Notes: generated by a model from the sequence alone, not told the origin. Positions 30,490 through 40,945 are shown, counted from the first letter of the stretch. The stretch: DNA of 64,000 nt from Actinobacillus sp. GY-402 (GCF_014843355.1 NZ_CP062137.1:1612001-1676000), one strand, 5' to 3'. Translations and numbers: made by a program.

Positions 30490-31704
30490 TTAATTCATAT
30501 TAATGCCTTGCGCGCAGGCATAAGCCGAGCTCCACGCCCACTGAAAATTGTAACCGCCGAGCCAGCCGGCGACATCCAGCACTTCGCCGATGAAATACAG
30601 ACCTTTCACCTTTAGACTTTCCATCGTCTTAGAAGAAATTTCACGGGTATCCACGCCGCCCAGCGTTACTTCCGCCGTGCGATAACCTTCCGTGCCGTTC
30701 GGTTGAAAACACCAATGATGAACCAAATCCGTCAGTTTTTCCGACCGCACTTTGGTTAAATTTGCCACAGTTTCGTCTTCTATCAGCCCTTGCGCCGACC
30801 AAACATCCACCAGTTTTTTCGGCAACACTCGATTTAGCAGGGTTTTCAATCGAATTTTCGGTGAATCGGTTTTGGCTTGCCGCAGTAGATCGGCAATGTT
30901 TTCTGACGGCAACAAATCAATGGTCAGCGATTCGTGCGGTTGCCAATAATTGGAAATTTGCAAAACCGCAGGCCCCGAAATTCCGCGATGCGTAAACAAC
31001 AGCCGATTGTTAAAACGCTTGCCGTTTTGAGCGGTAATCGTCACCGGCAACGAAATACCGGAAAGTGCGGTCAAAAATTTATCGATTTCTCGATAAGTAA
31101 AAGGCACCAGGCCGGCGCGCGGCGGTAACACCTTCATACCGAATTGTTCCGCAATCCGATAGCCAAAAGGCGACGCACCAAGCCCCGGCATCGATAACCC
31201 GCCGCTGGCGATCACTAAATTGTCACAGCGCCACAGTTGCCCGTTGGCGCGAATCATAAAACCCGCATATTCGCCCGTTTCCGATTCGCTTTCCGCGCGT
31301 TCCACGGACTCAATCTGCTGACGCAAGACAATCCGCACGCCGCTTTGCTCGCATTGGCGCGCCAGCATCGCGACAATGTCTTCCGCGCCGTTATCGCAAA
31401 ACAATTGCCCGTCTTCCTTTTCGTGATAAGCAATGCCCGCTTCCGCCGCCATGGCGATAAAATCCCATTGGCTGAAACGCGCCAATGCCGATTTAACAAA
31501 GTGCGGATTATGGGAAAGGTAATGCTGCGGAGTGACATCCAGATTGGTGAAATTACAAAATCCGCCGCCGGACATCAGGATCTTACGTCCGATTTTCTTG
31601 CCGTTATCCAGCACCGCAACGGTTTTGCCCCGTTTACCGATTTGCGCGGCACAAAATAAGCCGGACGCGCCGGCTCCAATAATTATCGTGTTGAAATACT
31701 TCAT
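30490..31704 (-). CDS. FAD-dependent oxidoreductase, HI0933/YhiN family
   Basis: A 404-residue flavoprotein. The N-terminal dinucleotide-binding fold is IIIGAGASGLFCAAQIGKRG at residues 8-27, followed by GRKILMSGGGFCNFTN and the FAD-domain block NLVIASGGLSMPGLGASPFG. The C-terminal GLYFIGEVLDVAGWLGGYNF and WAWSSAYACAQGI are family hallmarks. The reaction is unknown. It abuts the nrfG-like gene, whose stop overlaps its ATG, so it is probably the last gene of the heme-lyase transcript. Confidence 0.9.
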   Translation of the reverse strand: MKYFNTIIIGAGASGLFCAAQIGKRGKTVAVLDNGKKIGRKILMSGGGFCNFTNLDVTPQHYLSHNPHFVKSALARFSQWDFIAMAAEAGIAYHEKEDGQLFCDNGAEDIVAMLARQCEQSGVRIVLRQQIESVERAESESETGEYAGFMIRANGQLWRCDNLVIASGGLSMPGLGASPFGYRIAEQFGMKVLPPRAGLVPFTYREIDKFLTALSGISLPVTITAQNGKRFNNRLLFTHRGISGPAVLQISNYWQPHESLTIDLLPSENIADLLRQAKTDSPKIRLKTLLNRVLPKKLVDVWSAQGLIEDETVANLTKVRSEKLTDLVHHWCFQPNGTEGYRTAEVTLGGVDTREISSKTMESLKVKGLYFIGEVLDVAGWLGGYNFQWAWSSAYACAQGINMN

Positions 31705-32534
31705 TATTTTTTCGCTTTCTGTAACTGTTCCGCCATTTTTATGGTTTCGATAATTTTACGGCGATCCACTTCCTGTCGTCCGCTGTCCAGCAGTTGCTGC
31801 CAATAACGGATCGCCTGTTCGTAATCGGTTTTCAAAAAAGCCTCCGACGCCAATAAAGACAAGCTGGCGGTTTCATGCTTATCCTGTTGTAACGCGGCAT
31901 CGATTAATTGCCGCACTTTCGGCGTGATTTTTTGTCCGGCCTGATAATAAAGCGCGGTCGCCGCCAAGCCCAAAATTTCAGGCTTGCTGCCACGCAGGCG
32001 TTCTGCGTTGCCATAAGCGACCAAAGCATGTTCGAATTCGTTGTTCAACGCGTAAGCCTGGCCTAATTCCATCCAGGCGTCCGCGTCATTCGGATCCTTG
32101 CGCAATTTATTTTGTACGGAAGTCACATAATCCGTATTTCTTTCCGTTGCCGTAGCGGTTTGAAGTTGTTTTTGTTTATCGGCGAACGCCTGTTCGCCCT
32201 GTTTCACGGCATCAAAACGGTTAAGGGAAAAATAATAGGTAAGCGGTACGCCGATTAATATCAGCCATAAAAATGCGGAAAAAACAGAGGTATTTTTGAC
32301 CGCACTTTTTACTTTCGACGGTGCGCTTTGCTGCAACGCCTGTTCGTCGGTGAGTAAACGCTGACTCAATTCATCCGCTAATTCGGCGGAAGGATGAGCG
32401 TCCATTTGCGCTTGATACAACTCAATATTTTTCTGCCGGCGATAATTTTTCTGCCAGTCGATTTTCGCCGTAAAAGGCACAAAAACCAACATGGCCAGCA
32501 GGGCGAAAATAAAGATGCCTAAAGGTAATATCAT
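31704..32534 (-). CDS. nrfG: Cytochrome c heme lyase subunit with TPR domain (NrfG/CcmI-like)
   Basis: The start at 32534 ([20 protein letters not shown]) gives 276 residues and overlaps the nrfF stop by 4 bp; longer forms read through nrfF. Two membrane helices (1-20 and about 90-110) flank a cytoplasmic loop, as in CcmI, and a periplasmic TPR domain follows (DAWMELGQAYALNNEFEHAL, ATALYYQAGQK). In CcmI/NrfG this domain binds the C-terminus of apocytochrome c and presents it to the heme lyase. The combined membrane plus TPR form is closer to CcmI than to the short E. coli NrfG. Confidence 0.84.
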   Translation of the reverse strand: MILPLGIFIFALLAMLVFVPFTAKIDWQKNYRRQKNIELYQAQMDAHPSAELADELSQRLLTDEQALQQSAPSKVKSAVKNTSVFSAFLWLILIGVPLTYYFSLNRFDAVKQGEQAFADKQKQLQTATATERNTDYVTSVQNKLRKDPNDADAWMELGQAYALNNEFEHALVAYGNAERLRGSKPEILGLAATALYYQAGQKITPKVRQLIDAALQQDKHETASLSLLASEAFLKTDYEQAIRYWQQLLDSGRQEVDRRKIIETIKMAEQLQKAKK

Positions 32535-32989
32535 TGTTTTTTCTCTAATAAATCCGTCAGCGCCCGCTTTTGTTCCGGCGAAAGTGCGGTAGATTTCGGC
32601 GATGTTTTTTCCCGTTGACGGGAATAACGCCATAACGCGCCCAATGCCGCTAACAATAGCAGAACCGGCAATCCCCATAACAATGCGGTTGTCCGTTGAA
32701 ACGGCGGTTTATACAGCACAAAATTGCCGAAACGCGATGTCATGACCTCTATAATTTGTTCGTTGGTTTTGCCTTCGTCAATCATTTTATACACTTCAAG
32801 ACGCAAATCGTAAGCGATAGGCGAATTGGATTCCACCAGGTTTTGATTCTGGCATTGCGGACAACGCAAAGATTTGGCCAACGCCACCGCGCGGGTGCGA
32901 TCCTCCACCGATTTAAACCGGTAAGTATCCACCATTTCGCCGCGGGCTACGCCTGCGACCAAAATCAACAGATAAAATAAAATTCTCAT
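32531..32989 (-). CDS. nrfF: Cytochrome c biogenesis thiol protein NrfF/CcmH
   Basis: A 152-residue membrane-anchored protein. A signal peptide ([17 protein letters not shown]) is followed by the redox motif L-R-C-P-Q-C-Q-N-Q at about residue 42, which keeps apocytochrome CXXCH thiols reduced for heme attachment. A second hydrophobic helix ([18 protein letters not shown]) anchors it. It overlaps both neighbours by 4 bp. Confidence 0.9.
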   Translation of the reverse strand: MRILFYLLILVAGVARGEMVDTYRFKSVEDRTRAVALAKSLRCPQCQNQNLVESNSPIAYDLRLEVYKMIDEGKTNEQIIEVMTSRFGNFVLYKPPFQRTTALLWGLPVLLLLAALGALWRYSRQREKTSPKSTALSPEQKRALTDLLEKKQ

Positions 32990-33513
32990 TTCAGTTTTTC
33001 CAATTCCGGCAGCAGGACGTTTTCAATAATTTTGCGATCAAGCGCACCCGATTGACGGTAACGAATAACGCCGTATTTATCCACCACATAGGTTTCCGGC
33101 GCGCCGTCCACACCAAGCTGCATAGCAAGTTTGCCGCGGCCGTCATCAATATTAAACAAGAAAGGATTGCCCCAATGCTGCAAATATTCCAGCGCATTTT
33201 GCCGTTTATCGCGATAATTCAAGCCCACAATCTGCACGCCTTGTTTTGCCAATTCCAGCAATAACCCGTGTTCCTGTTTACAATAATAGCACCAGCTTCC
33301 CCAAATATTGATTAAATGCGCCGTTTTCGGCAGATTTTTATTACTGACAATTTGATCGGGATTCTGCAAATCCGCCTGAAAAAATTCCGGCACCGGTTTA
33401 TCAATCAGCGCCGAGGCAATTTTTTTCGGATCCTGCTGCAAACCGACAAATAACAACGCGCAAACGGTCAAAATCAACGCTAAAGGTAAAAATAAAATAA
33501 TTTTTTTCTTCAT
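32986..33513 (-). CDS. dsbE: Thiol:disulfide interchange protein DsbE/CcmG
   Basis: A 175-residue membrane-anchored periplasmic thioredoxin. The N-terminal helix is [20 protein letters not shown], and the thioredoxin-like domain has the active site W-G-S-W-C-Y-Y-C-K at about residue 77. It reduces the cytochrome maturation pathway. It is the first of three overlapping genes with nrfF and nrfG; nrfE is upstream, separated by tRNA-Thr on the other strand. Confidence 0.92.
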   Translation of the reverse strand: MKKKIILFLPLALILTVCALLFVGLQQDPKKIASALIDKPVPEFFQADLQNPDQIVSNKNLPKTAHLINIWGSWCYYCKQEHGLLLELAKQGVQIVGLNYRDKRQNALEYLQHWGNPFLFNIDDGRGKLAMQLGVDGAPETYVVDKYGVIRYRQSGALDRKIIENVLLPELEKLK

Positions 33514-33584
33514 AATTCACATTTTTTTGAAAAAAGGGTTACTCCGTCCCGCAAAAATTCATATAATAAGCGACGTTCTTTCGT

Positions 33585-33660
<76 letters not shown>

Positions 33661-33669
33661 TTTCCTTTC

Positions 33670-35574
33670 TTATTCTTTCTTTTTACCGTTTCGTTTCAGG
33701 CTTAATGCCGCACATAACGCGCCGATTGCCATCAATGCGCCGCCGAACCACAACCATCCCGCGAAAGGTTTGTAATGCAGACGAAAAGTGAATTCGCCCG
33801 GGTTGCCGCTTTCGCCGGTTAATTTGTCGCCCATGACGATATAAATATCTCCGAGCCAGCCCCAGTTAATGCCCACTTCGGACATATTCATGGTTCGCAC
33901 TTCATAATAACGGCGTTCAGGGTAAAGTGCGGTCAGAATTTCATCGTTTTTTACCACATCGAAACGGGCTTTTTCACTGGTATAATTAGGCCCGATTTCA
34001 TTGCTGAATCCCACATAACGGAACTCGTAACCGTTCAGTTGCCGGCTTTGTCCCGGCGCTAAGCGTACGCCGATTTCGGCAGCGAAATAACCGGACATTA
34101 CCGCGCCGATTACCGTCACCGCCACACCGCAATGCGCCAGAATCATGCCCGCGCGCTTCAGCGTCAGCGCCCGCCAGTTAGCCCAGACGGTAGAGATAAA
34201 CAACCAAATAGCGAGGCTCAGTAAAATCAACGCCGTCCAATTAAATTTTAAACTCGGTTCCTGATTCAGGGTATAACGAATCAAAGCGTAAGCGGCCACC
34301 GCCGACGGCAACAGGCATGCCAGCCGTTTAAACAGAAAAGTGCGGTCGATTTTTTGCCATTTTGTTGCCGGCGCAATCACCATGGCAATCAGCAAAATCA
34401 CGATTAACGGCAGAAAAATACTGTTGAAATACGGCGCACCCACAGAAATGGAGCCCCATCCCATGGCAGTGAATAACATCGGATAAAACGTGCCGATAAA
34501 CACACTGATCATCGCGACGGCAAATAAAATATTCGCCAATAACATCAAGGTTTCTTTAGAAACAACGGAAAATCTGACCGCACTTTGACGTAAATCGGTT
34601 TTCATCGCAAACAACGTAAGCGAGCCGACGGTCATAAGAAAAAACAAAACCAGCAGCGCGGAACCGCGTTCACCGTCCACGGCAAACGCATGTACGGAGG
34701 TTAGCACGCCGGAACGTACGATAAACGTTCCCAGCAAACTGAAAGCAAAAACAAACAGGGAAAATAAAATAGTCCAATAGCTGAAAATGCCCCGCTGTTC
34801 CGTGACAATCAAACTGTGTAATAAGCCCAGTCCGAGCAACCACGGCATTAAAGAGGCGTTTTCCACCGGATCCCAAAACCACCAGCCGCCCCAGCCCAAT
34901 TCGTAATACGCCCACCAGGCGCCGAGCACAATACCAACGGTTAAGAAAAACCAAGACACTAACGCCCACGGACGCATCCAGCGCGCAATGGCGGCATCCG
35001 CATGACCGTCGATTAATGCGGCAATCGTAAGCGCAAAATTCACGGCAAACCCCACATAACCGAGGTATAACAGCGGCGGGTGGAAAATCAATCCCACATC
35101 CTGCAACATCGGATTAAGATCCCGACCTTCCGGCGGCAACGGAAATTGACGGATAAACGGATTGGAAAAGAAAATGATAAAAATGCCGAATCCCAGACAC
35201 AACAATCCCAGAACCGATAACGTCCGTGCGGCGATAATCGGATCAATGTTGCGACTGAAAAAGGCGAATAAACTCACCCAAACGCTTAACGCAAACAACC
35301 AAAATAACATGGAACCTTCATGCCCGCCCCAAGTCGCTGCGATTTTGAAAAAGGTCGGTAATTGAGAATTGGAATGCGCCGCGATATATTCCACCGAGAA
35401 ATCGTCAACGGCAAAACCGTATGCCAAAATACCGATAGAAATCGCGGTAAAAATGGCGGAAATATAACTGAGATTCCAGGCATATTGCGGTTTACCGATC
35501 ATCGGGCAAATCGCCAATAAACCAAAAGCGAGCGTGGCAATCACAAGCGCTAAAAAAGCAAGTTCGGGTAACAT
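33670..35574 (-). CDS. nrfE: Cytochrome c heme lyase subunit NrfE/CcmF
   Basis: A 634-residue integral membrane protein with about 15 helices, of the CcmF/NrfE/CcsA family. The tryptophan-rich WWD motif GWGGWWFWDPVENASLMPWL near residue 225 binds heme, and flanking HHxx-type segments are present (MLQDVGLIFHPPLLYLGYVG). It attaches heme to apocytochromes. Given nrfA nearby, with its unusual CXXCK heme site, NrfE may serve that site; in this family the same gene may also act as the general CcmF. Separated from nrfD by a terminator. Confidence 0.91.
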   Translation of the reverse strand: MLPELAFLALVIATLAFGLLAICPMIGKPQYAWNLSYISAIFTAISIGILAYGFAVDDFSVEYIAAHSNSQLPTFFKIAATWGGHEGSMLFWLFALSVWVSLFAFFSRNIDPIIAARTLSVLGLLCLGFGIFIIFFSNPFIRQFPLPPEGRDLNPMLQDVGLIFHPPLLYLGYVGFAVNFALTIAALIDGHADAAIARWMRPWALVSWFFLTVGIVLGAWWAYYELGWGGWWFWDPVENASLMPWLLGLGLLHSLIVTEQRGIFSYWTILFSLFVFAFSLLGTFIVRSGVLTSVHAFAVDGERGSALLVLFFLMTVGSLTLFAMKTDLRQSAVRFSVVSKETLMLLANILFAVAMISVFIGTFYPMLFTAMGWGSISVGAPYFNSIFLPLIVILLIAMVIAPATKWQKIDRTFLFKRLACLLPSAVAAYALIRYTLNQEPSLKFNWTALILLSLAIWLFISTVWANWRALTLKRAGMILAHCGVAVTVIGAVMSGYFAAEIGVRLAPGQSRQLNGYEFRYVGFSNEIGPNYTSEKARFDVVKNDEILTALYPERRYYEVRTMNMSEVGINWGWLGDIYIVMGDKLTGESGNPGEFTFRLHYKPFAGWLWFGGALMAIGALCAALSLKRNGKKKE

Positions 35575-35613
35575 GAATCTTTATTTCGTCTATCGTTTCG
35601 TTAATCTGAATTC

Positions 35614-35645
35614 ATAAAAAAGGGCGTTATGAAACGCCCTTATTT
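35614..35645 (-). terminator. Intrinsic terminator after nrfD
   Basis: On the minus strand AAGGGCGTTTC and AACGCCCTT pair across a short loop and are followed by TTTTTATG. It separates nrfABCD from the heme-lyase genes, which suggests two transcription units. Confidence 0.82.
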
Positions 35646-35658
35646 TACAATAAAAACC

Positions 35659-36621
35659 TTACTGCGCGATGGTTAATTGCCCTGCATATAAAATAAAATA
35701 ACGTAAGCATAAAACACCAATCAGGTCGAAAATAGACACTAAAATGATGAATTTAGCGTTATATTTAAATTTATCGCTGGCAAATAAATTCGCAACAAGC
35801 GGGATCAAAATACCAATCAACATTACCCCGATCCAGAAAACGGCTCCCCAGAATCCGGTTAATGCGTTATGTAACGACACCACTTTTTGACCGCCGCCGA
35901 AATATAGGCCCACAAAGAAACACACGATTAACCCTAACTCGGTCACCATGATCGGCACTTCGAATTTATGGATAAAGTGAACTTCGTGGCTGTCTCCTTT
36001 GATTTTACCGGCAAGTAAAATACACAAAAATGTGGCGGCGATACCGGACGACGTACCGGACGCCAGGAACAACGCCGGCAAAACCGGATTATTCAGCATC
36101 GGATAACTGATTAATGCGGAAAGTAAGAACCCCGTATAAGCGCCAAGTACGGCGGCCAGGACGAATAAAATCACTTCCGATGCGCCGAAAATCCATTCGA
36201 TTTTTGTGATCATAGCGGTCACAAACCGAAGTTTCGGCACGAAACGTTTAATCAGTGCGTCAATTTCTTCTTTAAAGATAACGGCAATCCAAATTACCAT
36301 GAATAACATGTAAACTTGAAATAGCATTACCCCCATCGACATTACCGAGTTGAACTGATAGTTAAACATCAATTTCCAGAATGTCCAAGGACGGGCCAAA
36401 TGGAAAATCAACAAAGTTAAACCGATTAAAGTCGGAATCGTGCCTAAAAACGCCGCGCTACGGATAATCCAGTTTTCATTCGGTTTATCCAATTTATTAC
36501 TACGACGGTAAGCAATCGCTAATTGCACGGCACCCGATGAAATCCCCAATAAGAAGAGATAAATGGCAATCGAGCTATCCCAAACGAGGTTCGGGGTTTG
36601 GAACGGTACATATTCATTCAT
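35659..36621 (-). CDS. nrfD: Nitrite reductase membrane quinol dehydrogenase subunit
   Basis: A 320-residue inner-membrane protein with eight helices, of the NrfD/PsrC family. It oxidises menaquinol and passes electrons to NrfC. Conserved features are PNLVWDSSIAIYLFLLGISS at the N-terminus and helices such as GAYTGFLLSALISYPMLNNP. It overlaps the nrfC stop by one base, and follows nrfABC in the canonical order. Confidence 0.95.
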   Translation of the reverse strand: MNEYVPFQTPNLVWDSSIAIYLFLLGISSGAVQLAIAYRRSNKLDKPNENWIIRSAAFLGTIPTLIGLTLLIFHLARPWTFWKLMFNYQFNSVMSMGVMLFQVYMLFMVIWIAVIFKEEIDALIKRFVPKLRFVTAMITKIEWIFGASEVILFVLAAVLGAYTGFLLSALISYPMLNNPVLPALFLASGTSSGIAATFLCILLAGKIKGDSHEVHFIHKFEVPIMVTELGLIVCFFVGLYFGGGQKVVSLHNALTGFWGAVFWIGVMLIGILIPLVANLFASDKFKYNAKFIILVSIFDLIGVLCLRYFILYAGQLTIAQ

Positions 36622-37301
36622 TATCTATGTTCCCCCTTGCCAAATGGAATATGATATAAATTCGGTTCGGTACCCAGTTGTACTTTGGTACGGTAAACCG
36701 GATTTTCGCGAACTTTACGTGCAACGGCGCTGTTACTGTCGTTCATATCACCGAATGTTAACGCTTTGGTCGGGCAAGCTTCCACACAAGCCGGTTGTTT
36801 GCCTTTTGCCAGGTTGGTATCGCGACAGAAATTACATTTATCCGCCGTTTTATGCACAGGATGAATAAAACGGACGCGATACGGGCAAACGGCTACGCAA
36901 TATTGACAACCTACGCAAAGATCCCGGTTCACATCAACAATACCGGTTGTCGGATCAATGTAAGAGGCGCCTGTCGGGCATACCGCTACGCAAGGTGCGT
37001 TAGTGCAATGCTGACAAGACTGGCGGAAAAATTCATATTCCTGATTCGGAAATTCGCCGATAGGCCCGCTACGGATAATTTCCAAACGAGAAACTCCTTC
37101 CGGCACTTGGTTGGTTTCGCGACAAGCCTCCATACACGCCGTACAGCCGATACAGACGGATTCGTCATGCACCATTGCATAGCGTTTCGGTTTTTCCTGC
37201 TTTTCGCTTTCGCCTTGTGCCTTTAAACTAACTATTGTTCCCGTCGTAAGGATTAATGCTCCCACTCCGGAAACAAAGTTTCGGCGTGAGCAAGTTGTCA
37301 T
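36621..37301 (-). CDS. nrfC: Nitrite reductase iron-sulfur subunit
   Basis: A 226-residue periplasmic-facing ferredoxin with four [4Fe-4S] clusters. The N-terminus TCSRRNFVSGVGALILTTG has a twin-arginine motif for Tat export. Cysteine clusters include CIGCTACMEACRETN, CQHCTNAPCVAVCPTGA, CVGCQYCVAVCPYRVRF and CNFCRD...CVEACPTKA. It carries electrons from NrfD towards NrfB and NrfA. Its start overlaps the nrfB stop by 4 bp. Confidence 0.96.
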   Translation of the reverse strand: MTTCSRRNFVSGVGALILTTGTIVSLKAQGESEKQEKPKRYAMVHDESVCIGCTACMEACRETNQVPEGVSRLEIIRSGPIGEFPNQEYEFFRQSCQHCTNAPCVAVCPTGASYIDPTTGIVDVNRDLCVGCQYCVAVCPYRVRFIHPVHKTADKCNFCRDTNLAKGKQPACVEACPTKALTFGDMNDSNSAVARKVRENPVYRTKVQLGTEPNLYHIPFGKGEHR

Positions 37302-37939
37302 TGTTTATCCTTTTGTTCGGTCGTCATTTGTTGTGCGGCTTCTTTACGTTTACGTTGTTCGCCGTGACAATCAACACAGAGTTTTACGCGTTCTTTCGTT
37401 TTAATTTCTTTCATTGCTTCTTTTTCAGGATGCAATGTATGGCAAGACGCACACGGCAGTTTCATGGCGTGGACATCATGCGCCCAGAATTTTTCACGTA
37501 AATCTTTTGGTCGGTGGCAAGAGAAGCACACTTGATTCTGCTCTTCGGCTGTGTACATCGGTTTTTCATCACTGAAAATATCGCCGTCAAAACGCATGAC
37601 GTCTTTCACACCTTTTCGGTGGTTTTCACTGATATTTCCGTGACAGCTTACACATGTAATCGGTTTGCCCGTCGCAGGATTTTCTTTGGTTAAATGCACA
37701 CCGTGGAATTTCCCTGCGTGATTCGTCCCCACGGCCTGATCTTTCGCGACATCAAGATTATGACATTGCGCGCAATAATGATTAGGATCGCGCACGTTAT
37801 CTAATTTCTGTTCAAAAGACGCAACCGGAGACTCTTGTTTTGCTTCAGTTTTCGCTTGCTCGGCTTGAACTGTTGTCGCAAATAGCATCACCCCGAATAC
37901 GGCCGAGAGCTTTGCAAATTTTTTCAATACAGAGTTCAT
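37298..37939 (-). CDS. nrfB: Pentaheme c-type cytochrome electron donor to NrfA
   Basis: The ATG at 37939 starts a signal peptide (MNSVLKKFAKLSAVFGVMLF... TVQAEQ), giving 213 residues; an upstream start adds 20 residues without reason. Five heme-binding CXXCH motifs are visible: CAQCH, CVSCH, CFSCH, CASCH and CVDCH. NrfB is a periplasmic wire that carries electrons from NrfC to NrfA. It is preceded by a hairpin that separates it from nrfA. Confidence 0.95.
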   Translation of the reverse strand: MNSVLKKFAKLSAVFGVMLFATTVQAEQAKTEAKQESPVASFEQKLDNVRDPNHYCAQCHNLDVAKDQAVGTNHAGKFHGVHLTKENPATGKPITCVSCHGNISENHRKGVKDVMRFDGDIFSDEKPMYTAEEQNQVCFSCHRPKDLREKFWAHDVHAMKLPCASCHTLHPEKEAMKEIKTKERVKLCVDCHGEQRKRKEAAQQMTTEQKDKQ

Positions 37940-37969
37940 TTTCGTTACCTTAATCGTTTGATTGAAGTT

Positions 37970-38007
37970 ACCGCACTTCGAAGCGCTTTTTAATGTCAAA
38001 GTGCGGT
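37970..38007 (-). other. Inverted uptake-sequence pair between nrfA and nrfB
   Basis: ACCGCACTT (37970-37978) and AAGTGCGGT (37999-38007) are inverted copies 20 bp apart and can form a hairpin in the nrfA-nrfB message. There is no T run on the minus strand, so it probably stabilises the nrfA 3' end or is a partial attenuator, not a full terminator. Confidence 0.55.
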
Positions 38008-38018
38008 CGGTTTTTTCA

Positions 38019-39578
38019 TTATTTTTCCGGTGTTGTCGGCGGTGGAGTTAAAATTAAACCTTTTTCAATCGCTTCTTTATTCCATTCCGGAATAACGGTT
38101 TTGATGAACTCTTCTTTGTCTTTACGTTCTTTTTCGATATCAATACCCATGACTTTCCAGGCTTTCTCAGCGGTTGAAATATCAGGATAATTGATAGGTT
38201 GTTGAACACCGTGTTTCGCTAAAATTACCGCTAATTTAGCACGCGCATCCGCCGCGCGATCCAAACCGCTGGCAATAATTTTCAATGCTACATCCGGTGC
38301 GTGCATGTGCATACCGTGGCTGGCGGCGGCAAAATCCCAACGCCATTGCGCATGACGAATCGCTTGTAACGCATCTTTCATTTCTTCTTTGGTCGCACCG
38401 GCATCCCAGGCGGCTTTTGCTTCGAAGTGCGCTTTCACGATTTGATCTTCAAGTTTAATCATAACTTCGCGAACATCGGCTTTATGCTGAGCAACCGTTT
38501 TCACTAACGTTTCCTGACTTTGGTCATGGCAACGCGCGCAGGTATTTTGGAAATTATCCACGACCGGGTTGCCTACCACTTGGTGATCCGTAAAGACTTT
38601 GCCGTCTTTATCCTGTTTTTTCGCCATGTGGCAATCGATACAGGTAACACCGTTTTTACCGTGCGTGCCCATAGACCAGGCTTCAAAGTCAGGGTGCTGA
38701 GCTTTTAACATCGGCGCTTTTGAAATGGAATGTTCCCAGTCTTTGAATTCGATTTCGTCATAGTATTTTTCAATACTGTCCACATCGCGACCTTTATACC
38801 ATGGGAATACCACGTTATTCACGCCGGTACTTTTATCGAAGTAATATTCAACGTGGCAGTTAGCGCAAACACCGGCGCGCTGATCGGTACGATCCGAAGT
38901 CGCAAAGGTTTTACCTACCGTATCCAACGCACGTAAAACATGAGGACGGGCAACGCGTAATGCCGGCTTGCCGTCTTTAAATTCTTGGGATTGCGTGTCA
39001 TGACAGTCCGCACAACCAATACTGTTTACCACTTCGGAACCGGCTTTTGCCCATTTACCGCTGAAATAGCCTTCTTCCCCCCATTCCGCAATTAAACGGG
39101 GAACATCAGGACCTTTACATGTCCAACACGCCATTGCCTGAGGACCGTCGTTTGCATTTTTAGGCGCACCGGTACGTAAAATATTACGCACGTCGGTCAC
39201 TGCATAAAAATGGCCGCGAGGAGAGTTAAACTCTTTCGCAAAGGCATAACCGCCCCACATCACGATCATACGCGGATCATCCTCGACTTCGCGATGAAAT
39301 TCCGTTTGGTCCGCCGTTTTTGCCCAGGTTTCATATTGACGAGGGAAATCTTTTGCAAATTTTTCGTTGACGGCATCAATCTTCAAATCGGGATTAGCTT
39401 TCGTTAATTCCGCTTGAGTCGGTGCGCGTTTGGCGGCCGTTTCAGGTAAAGGTTGTTGCAACTGCTGCGCTTTTTCATGTGTCGTTTTCGGATAATCTTC
39501 CGCTGATGCCGAATTTACCATTGCGAAACCTAAACCAATCATCGTTAATGATGATAGTGTTTTCTTGAGAATGTTCAC
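38019..39578 (-). CDS. nrfA: Ammonia-forming cytochrome c552 nitrite reductase
   Basis: Reduces nitrite to ammonium with six electrons in the periplasm. I choose the GTG at 39578, since GGAG sits eight bases before it; the longer GTG at 39587 would overlap that site. This gives about 519 residues with a signal peptide ending [11 protein letters not shown]. Five heme sites are visible: the catalytic CWTCK (lysine-ligated) and CADCH, CANCH, CIDCH, CARCH. The block [18 protein letters not shown] is typical. An alternative FNR/NarP-like site region lies 190-260 bp upstream. Confidence 0.96.
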   Translation of the reverse strand: MNILKKTLSSLTMIGLGFAMVNSASAEDYPKTTHEKAQQLQQPLPETAAKRAPTQAELTKANPDLKIDAVNEKFAKDFPRQYETWAKTADQTEFHREVEDDPRMIVMWGGYAFAKEFNSPRGHFYAVTDVRNILRTGAPKNANDGPQAMACWTCKGPDVPRLIAEWGEEGYFSGKWAKAGSEVVNSIGCADCHDTQSQEFKDGKPALRVARPHVLRALDTVGKTFATSDRTDQRAGVCANCHVEYYFDKSTGVNNVVFPWYKGRDVDSIEKYYDEIEFKDWEHSISKAPMLKAQHPDFEAWSMGTHGKNGVTCIDCHMAKKQDKDGKVFTDHQVVGNPVVDNFQNTCARCHDQSQETLVKTVAQHKADVREVMIKLEDQIVKAHFEAKAAWDAGATKEEMKDALQAIRHAQWRWDFAAASHGMHMHAPDVALKIIASGLDRAADARAKLAVILAKHGVQQPINYPDISTAEKAWKVMGIDIEKERKDKEEFIKTVIPEWNKEAIEKGLILTPPPTTPEK

Positions 39579-39762
39579 GGTAATCACTCCATTAAAAAAT
39601 TAATAACCAAGGTTATATTTTTATATACAAATTTTAGGTTTATTCAGGCTCACTTAATATAAATTATTAATATTTACATTAATTCACATGAATAAAATGA
39701 AAATTATTCGAGGGTAAAAATAACAAAATTAGTAAGGGTTTTCACGATTATTTAACAAAAGC

Positions 39763-39840
39763 TTGCGTTCGATCAAGATTTTCTTAATGCCATGTATTTT
39801 CTAAGCTTATTAATGGGTTACAAATACCTAACAGTAGGTA
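39763..39840 (-). promoter_or_regulatory. Candidate FNR and NarP sites upstream of nrfA
   Basis: The only long gene-free stretch here is 39588-39949. In it, TTGATCGAACGCAA (39776-39763, minus) matches the FNR consensus TTGAT-N4-ATCAA in one perfect and one weak half. The palindrome TACCTA-ACAG-TAGGTA (39825-39840) resembles the paired NarL/NarP heptamers TACYYMT. Anaerobic and nitrite control of nrf by FNR and NarP is established in relatives. The sites lie far from the start codon, so a long leader would be required. I did not find a convincing -10 at the usual offset. Confidence 0.45.
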
Positions 39841-39904
39841 TAAAAATGAAAGTTTGATTAGCGTCACAAATTTTAAAATATAACTATAATAAGTTATTAA
39901 CAAA

Positions 39905-39936
39905 TAAAAAAACGGAGAACCGAAGTTCTCCGCTTT
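39905..39936 (-). terminator. Intrinsic terminator after lipA
   Basis: On the minus strand GCGGAGAACTTCGGTTCTCC folds into a strong UUCG-type tetraloop hairpin and is followed by GTTTTTTTATTTG. It separates lipA from nrfA. Confidence 0.93.
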
Positions 39937-39949
39937 ATTAAAATAATCA

Positions 39950-40912
39950 TTATTTCACAAGACCGCCGCTTGCCTGTAAATCCGCATGGTAAGACGAACG
40001 CACAAAAGGTCCGCATGCCGCATGTTCAAATCCCATTGCCTCCGCTTTTTCGCGGAATTCGTCAAACTCCTCAGGCGGAACATAGCGTGCAACCGGCAAA
40101 TGATGACGACTCGGTTGTAAATATTGCCCCAATGTCAGCATGGTTACGCCGTTGGCACGAAGATCGCGCATAACATTTAGAATTTCTTCATTACTTTCGC
40201 CTAATCCCACCATTAAACCGGATTTAGTCGGAATATGAGGGAACATAGATTTAAATTCACGCAATAACTTCAGTGACCACTCATAATCAGCACCGGGGCG
40301 GATTTCACGATACAAACGGGGCACATTTTCTAAATTGTGATTAAAAACATCCGGCGGATTATCTTTCAGTTTTTCTAATGCCAGTTCAATACGTCCGCGA
40401 AAATCAGGTACCAGAATCTCAATTTTAATACCCGGATTTAAAGCGCGAATTTCCCGCACGCAATCCGCAAAATGCCCGGCACCGCGATCCGGTAAATCAT
40501 CACGGTCTACCGAGGTAATCACCACATATTTAAGTTTCATATCCTGAATGGTTTCCGCCAATTTTTTCGGTTCTTCCGGATCCGGAGGTAGCGGTTTTCC
40601 GTGCGCAACATCACAAAACGGACAACGACGGGTACAAATCGCCCCTAAAATCATAAATGTTGCGGTCCCGTGATTAAAACATTCGTGCAAATTCGGGCAT
40701 GACGCCTCTTCGCACACGGAATGCAATCCATGGCGACGCATTCCGTTCTTAATGCTATCGATTTTGGCCGAACTGGCGGGCAGTTTAATTTTCATCCATG
40801 AAGGTTTTTGCAATAATTCCCGATCAGGATCGATATTAGTCACTTTAATGATTGAAGTTTTTGCGGCATCGCGATATTTCACGCCGCGTTCCATTTTAAA
40901 TGGCGTACCCAT
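39950..40912 (-). CDS. lipA: Lipoyl synthase
   Basis: Radical-SAM enzyme that inserts two sulfurs into octanoyl groups on lipoyl domains. It has 320 residues. The auxiliary cluster uses the Cys of [12 protein letters not shown]; the radical-SAM cluster uses CTRRCPFC, and the C-terminal RSSYHAD supplies the serine ligand. It is the last gene of ybeD-lipB-lipA and ends in a clear terminator. Confidence 0.97.
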   Translation of the reverse strand: MGTPFKMERGVKYRDAAKTSIIKVTNIDPDRELLQKPSWMKIKLPASSAKIDSIKNGMRRHGLHSVCEEASCPNLHECFNHGTATFMILGAICTRRCPFCDVAHGKPLPPDPEEPKKLAETIQDMKLKYVVITSVDRDDLPDRGAGHFADCVREIRALNPGIKIEILVPDFRGRIELALEKLKDNPPDVFNHNLENVPRLYREIRPGADYEWSLKLLREFKSMFPHIPTKSGLMVGLGESNEEILNVMRDLRANGVTMLTLGQYLQPSRHHLPVARYVPPEEFDEFREKAEAMGFEHAACGPFVRSSYHADLQASGGLVK

Positions 40913-40945
40913 AAATTTTCCTAAATTATAAAAAAAGTTGAAATG

